Positions 6,164 to 7,666 of a stretch of 7,666 bases of DNA are shown in pieces (position 1 is the first letter of the stretch; the number at the start of each line of letters is the position of its first letter). Both the position numbers and the translations under genes were made by a program. The DNA is from Bryobacteraceae bacterium (lineage in GTDB: Bacteria; Acidobacteriota; Terriglobia; Bryobacterales; Bryobacteraceae): the NCBI GenBank assembly GCA_025929455.1, contig JAICMB010000138.1, positions 1 to 7,666 of the forward strand, in the 5' to 3' direction. The notes beneath the pieces were generated by a model. The model made no database searches. It was not told the DNA's origin and was given only the letters and a program-made list of their open reading frames with translations.

Positions 6164-7081
6164 ATGCTATCGCCTATGTTGCCGATATGGCAGAAAGTGA
6201 CTGCCACGCGACTGAGACCCACGCTTCGCGAGCAAGCCCTGCGCTGCCTCGGGCAGTTGCCCCCGTTCTCTCCCGTACTGAACAAGCTGATCGCCACCGT
6301 TTCGGACGACGATGCGCCGTTTTCGCGCGTGGCCGACCTGGTCGAAAAAGACACCGTGCTCGCCGGCAACGTACTGCGGCTGGTGAACTCCGCCCTGTAT
6401 GGGCATCGCGGCGCCGTCAATTCCGTACGGCACGCCGTGGCGCTGCTGGGCATGTACCGTGTCCGTAACATCGCGCTGGGCATGGCGGTGGCGCGCATGT
6501 GGTCGGGCCTGCGGCTGCCCGGCGGGTGGTCGATGGCGCGCTTCAATCTGCATTCGGTCGCCGCGGCGATCGTGTGCGACATGCTGGCGCAGCGCGTGCC
6601 CGTCGAATTTCCCGAAGGCGGATTCACGGCGGGCCTGTTTCACGATCTCGGCCGGCTGCTGATCGCGCTGTCATTGCCGGATGCGCACGAAACGGTTGAG
6701 GCGCTGGTTAACAACGGCGCGGGTGCGCGCGTCGAGTGCGAGCAGCAGGTCACCGGAACCACGCACGCGGAACTCTCGGCCGAAGCGCTGGCCATTTGGA
6801 ATTTGCCCGACACCATTGAGCGCGCGGTTCGGTACCATCACGACCCCGATGCCGACCCGCGCGCGAAAGCACTGTCGGGCGGCCTCGAGATGACGCTCAG
6901 CCGCGTGCTGCAGGCGTCCGACAGTTACGTCGATGCAATCGGCTACTCTGTCGAAGCTCCGTCGATGCCGGTGGAAGACAGGGCCGCCGCGATATTCATC
7001 GAACTGCCCGGAGTCGGCGACGTCAGTCCGCTGCTGGCCGATTTCCGGACCGAGTTCGACAAGTTGAAGTCGCTCTTCTGA
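6164..7081 (+). CDS. HDOD domain protein (HD-superfamily, signalling type)
   Basis: Cytoplasmic protein of 305 residues, nearly all of it one HDOD domain, a non-classical HD-superfamily module found in proteins that control cyclic-di-GMP signalling, stress response and motility. Seen: the N-terminal helical part with LPPFSPVLNKLIATVSDDD (32-50) and LVEKDTVLAGNVLRLVNSAL (59-78), a standard HDOD opening, then the HD part GLFHDLGRLL (His160, Asp161), GTTHAELSAEALAIWNLP (His201) and AVRYHHDPDA (His225, His226), ending with ASDSY (Asp253). His130 precedes them in FNLHSVAAA. This set matches the order H-HD-H-HH-D of metal ligands in HD-GYP enzymes, so metal binding is possible, whereas many HDOD proteins are considered non-enzymatic. 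No receiver, GGDEF or EAL domain is fused to it. The ATG at 6164 has no good Shine-Dalgarno; an ATG at 6176 is an alternative. It may be co-regulated with the divergent ABC operon. The VOC gene follows 58 bp downstream. Confidence 0.93.
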   Translation: MLSPMLPIWQKVTATRLRPTLREQALRCLGQLPPFSPVLNKLIATVSDDDAPFSRVADLVEKDTVLAGNVLRLVNSALYGHRGAVNSVRHAVALLGMYRVRNIALGMAVARMWSGLRLPGGWSMARFNLHSVAAAIVCDMLAQRVPVEFPEGGFTAGLFHDLGRLLIALSLPDAHETVEALVNNGAGARVECEQQVTGTTHAELSAEALAIWNLPDTIERAVRYHHDPDADPRAKALSGGLEMTLSRVLQASDSYVDAIGYSVEAPSMPVEDRAAAIFIELPGVGDVSPLLADFRTEFDKLKSLF

Positions 7082-7127
7082 AATTCCGTTCCGTTGCGCG
7101 CGCTGCGGCGGCGGATTCGGCATAATC

Positions 7128-7135
7128 AGAGGAGA
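7128..7135 (+). promoter_or_regulatory. strong Shine-Dalgarno of the VOC gene
   Basis: AGAGGAGA lies 4 nt upstream of the ATG at 7140 and is the best ribosome binding site in the window. It fixes the start of the VOC protein. CATAAT at 7121-7126 just before it looks like a -10 box, but it would place the transcription start on the Shine-Dalgarno itself, so it is unlikely to be used. Confidence 0.7.
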
Positions 7136-7139
7136 ATCG

Positions 7140-7529
7140 ATGAAGCGCACATGGACGATTATAGGGGTAGCCGACGTCCCGCGGAGCTTCAAATGGTATC
7201 GGGCGCTGTTCGGTCAGCCGCCTGCCGCTCCCGTTCACGACTACTTTGGGCAGATCCTTGATTCGGACGCTACTGTCTTGCTCTGCCTGCACAAGTGGGG
7301 CGCCCACGAACATCCGTCATTGATGAGCCCCGATCGCGGGACTCCGGGCAATGGCCTTCTGTTGTTCTTCCGTGTCGACGATTTCGAACAGGCGCTACAG
7401 AGGGCACGCTCTCTCGCCAGCCGGCTCGAAGAGGAGCCGCACGTGAATTCGAATACTCGAACAAAGGAATTCTCGCTCCGAGATCCGGACGGTTATTACG
7501 TCACGATCAGTGCGCTCTCTGCGGACTAA
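7140..7529 (+). CDS. VOC (glyoxalase/bleomycin-resistance fold) protein
   Basis: Small cytoplasmic protein of 129 residues, the usual length of a single VOC protein made of two beta-alpha-beta-beta-beta modules. The first module opens with WTIIGVADVPRSFKWYRALF (5-24), in which a strand leads to the typical helix with the WY pair. The second ends with FSLRDPDGYYVTISAL (111-126), the family's DPDGY turn and last strand. Metal-dependent members normally have His or Gln in the first strand and Glu in the last strand (as in DPDGYYVEI). Here those positions appear to be Ile/Gly and Thr, so a metal-dependent enzyme such as glyoxalase I or a dioxygenase is unlikely. A ligand-binding or sequestering role, as in bleomycin-resistance proteins, would fit better. 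That is inference; the substrate is unknown. The start is secure because of the strong Shine-Dalgarno. It lies 58 bp downstream of the HDOD gene on the same strand and could be co-transcribed, though nothing links their functions. Confidence 0.88.
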   Translation: MKRTWTIIGVADVPRSFKWYRALFGQPPAAPVHDYFGQILDSDATVLLCLHKWGAHEHPSLMSPDRGTPGNGLLLFFRVDDFEQALQRARSLASRLEEEPHVNSNTRTKEFSLRDPDGYYVTISALSAD

Positions 7530-7560
7530 AAGGACGTCGAAGCGGAAACCCGGAGCAGGC

Positions 7561-7666
7561 GTGGGCGCCCGCGAATGCGATGACTTTCTCCAGTGTGTCG
7601 AGGCGGCGGCCAGTTGCGCCGGGCGCTACAACCCTGCGGGGTCGAGGTTCCAGCGATCGATCACGC
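7561..7666 (+). CDS. possible 5' part of an unrecognised gene, cut by the window edge
   Basis: A frame starting at GTG 7561 stays open to the window end (35 codons), preceded by GGAG at 7552-7555 with 5 nt spacing. About 80 percent of its third codon positions are G or C, as expected of a real gene here. The translation contains ECDDFLQCVEAAASCAGRYN, which I do not recognise. A competing minus-strand frame (7664 down to a TAG at 7626-7628, 12 codons) shares the same wobble positions, but the codon bias continues beyond its stop, which favours the plus strand. Evidence is thin. Confidence 0.3.
   Translation, partial: MGARECDDFLQCVEAAASCAGRYNPAGSRFQRSIT

Noticed and set aside
7626..7664. Minus-strand 12-codon frame ending in TAG, a possible C-terminus of a gene outside the window.
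   Set aside because: It is too short to judge, and the third-position bias extends beyond its stop, fitting the plus-strand frame better.

Overview
This is an ordinary chromosomal stretch from a fairly GC-rich bacterium, with no visible mobile element, CRISPR array, rRNA or tRNA. It holds a protein with a PEP-CTERM sorting tail, a secreted alpha/beta hydrolase, an HDOD protein and a large two-half ABC-2 permease. That mix would fit an environmental Gram-negative such as an acidobacterium (Bryobacter/Solibacter-like), but the taxonomic guess is inference; no marker gene is present.

Layout. 1-953 has no intact gene. It does contain a decayed ASCH-domain gene on the minus strand (338-706), broken by a one-base loss, an in-frame stop and a second frame jump. 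954-2138 (minus) is a secreted alpha/beta hydrolase/esterase. A 382-bp gap with one imperfect dyad separates it from the divergent HIT-family nucleotide hydrolase (2521-2940, plus). Next is a PEP-CTERM surface or exported protein (3063-3728, plus), whose start codon lies 7 nt after a -10-like box, suggesting a leaderless transcript. It converges on a two-gene ABC exporter operon on the minus strand: ATPase 5390-6154, then permease 3792-5393, joined by an ATGA stop/start overlap. Only 9 bp from the ATPase start, and divergent from it, is an HDOD protein (6164-7081, plus). A small VOC/glyoxalase-fold protein with a strong Shine-Dalgarno follows (7140-7529, plus), then a possible truncated reading frame at the right edge (7561-7666, plus).

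How the genes work together. Only the ATPase-permease pair is a clear functional unit: an ABC-2 exporter made of one nucleotide-binding subunit and one large membrane subunit. The HDOD gene shares a very compact divergent start region with it and could be co-controlled. The remaining genes look independent. I did not find a convincing novel multi-gene system. The points most worth a second look are the ASCH pseudogene, the internal duplication of the permease, the apparently complete HD metal-ligand set in the HDOD protein, and the leaderless-looking starts.
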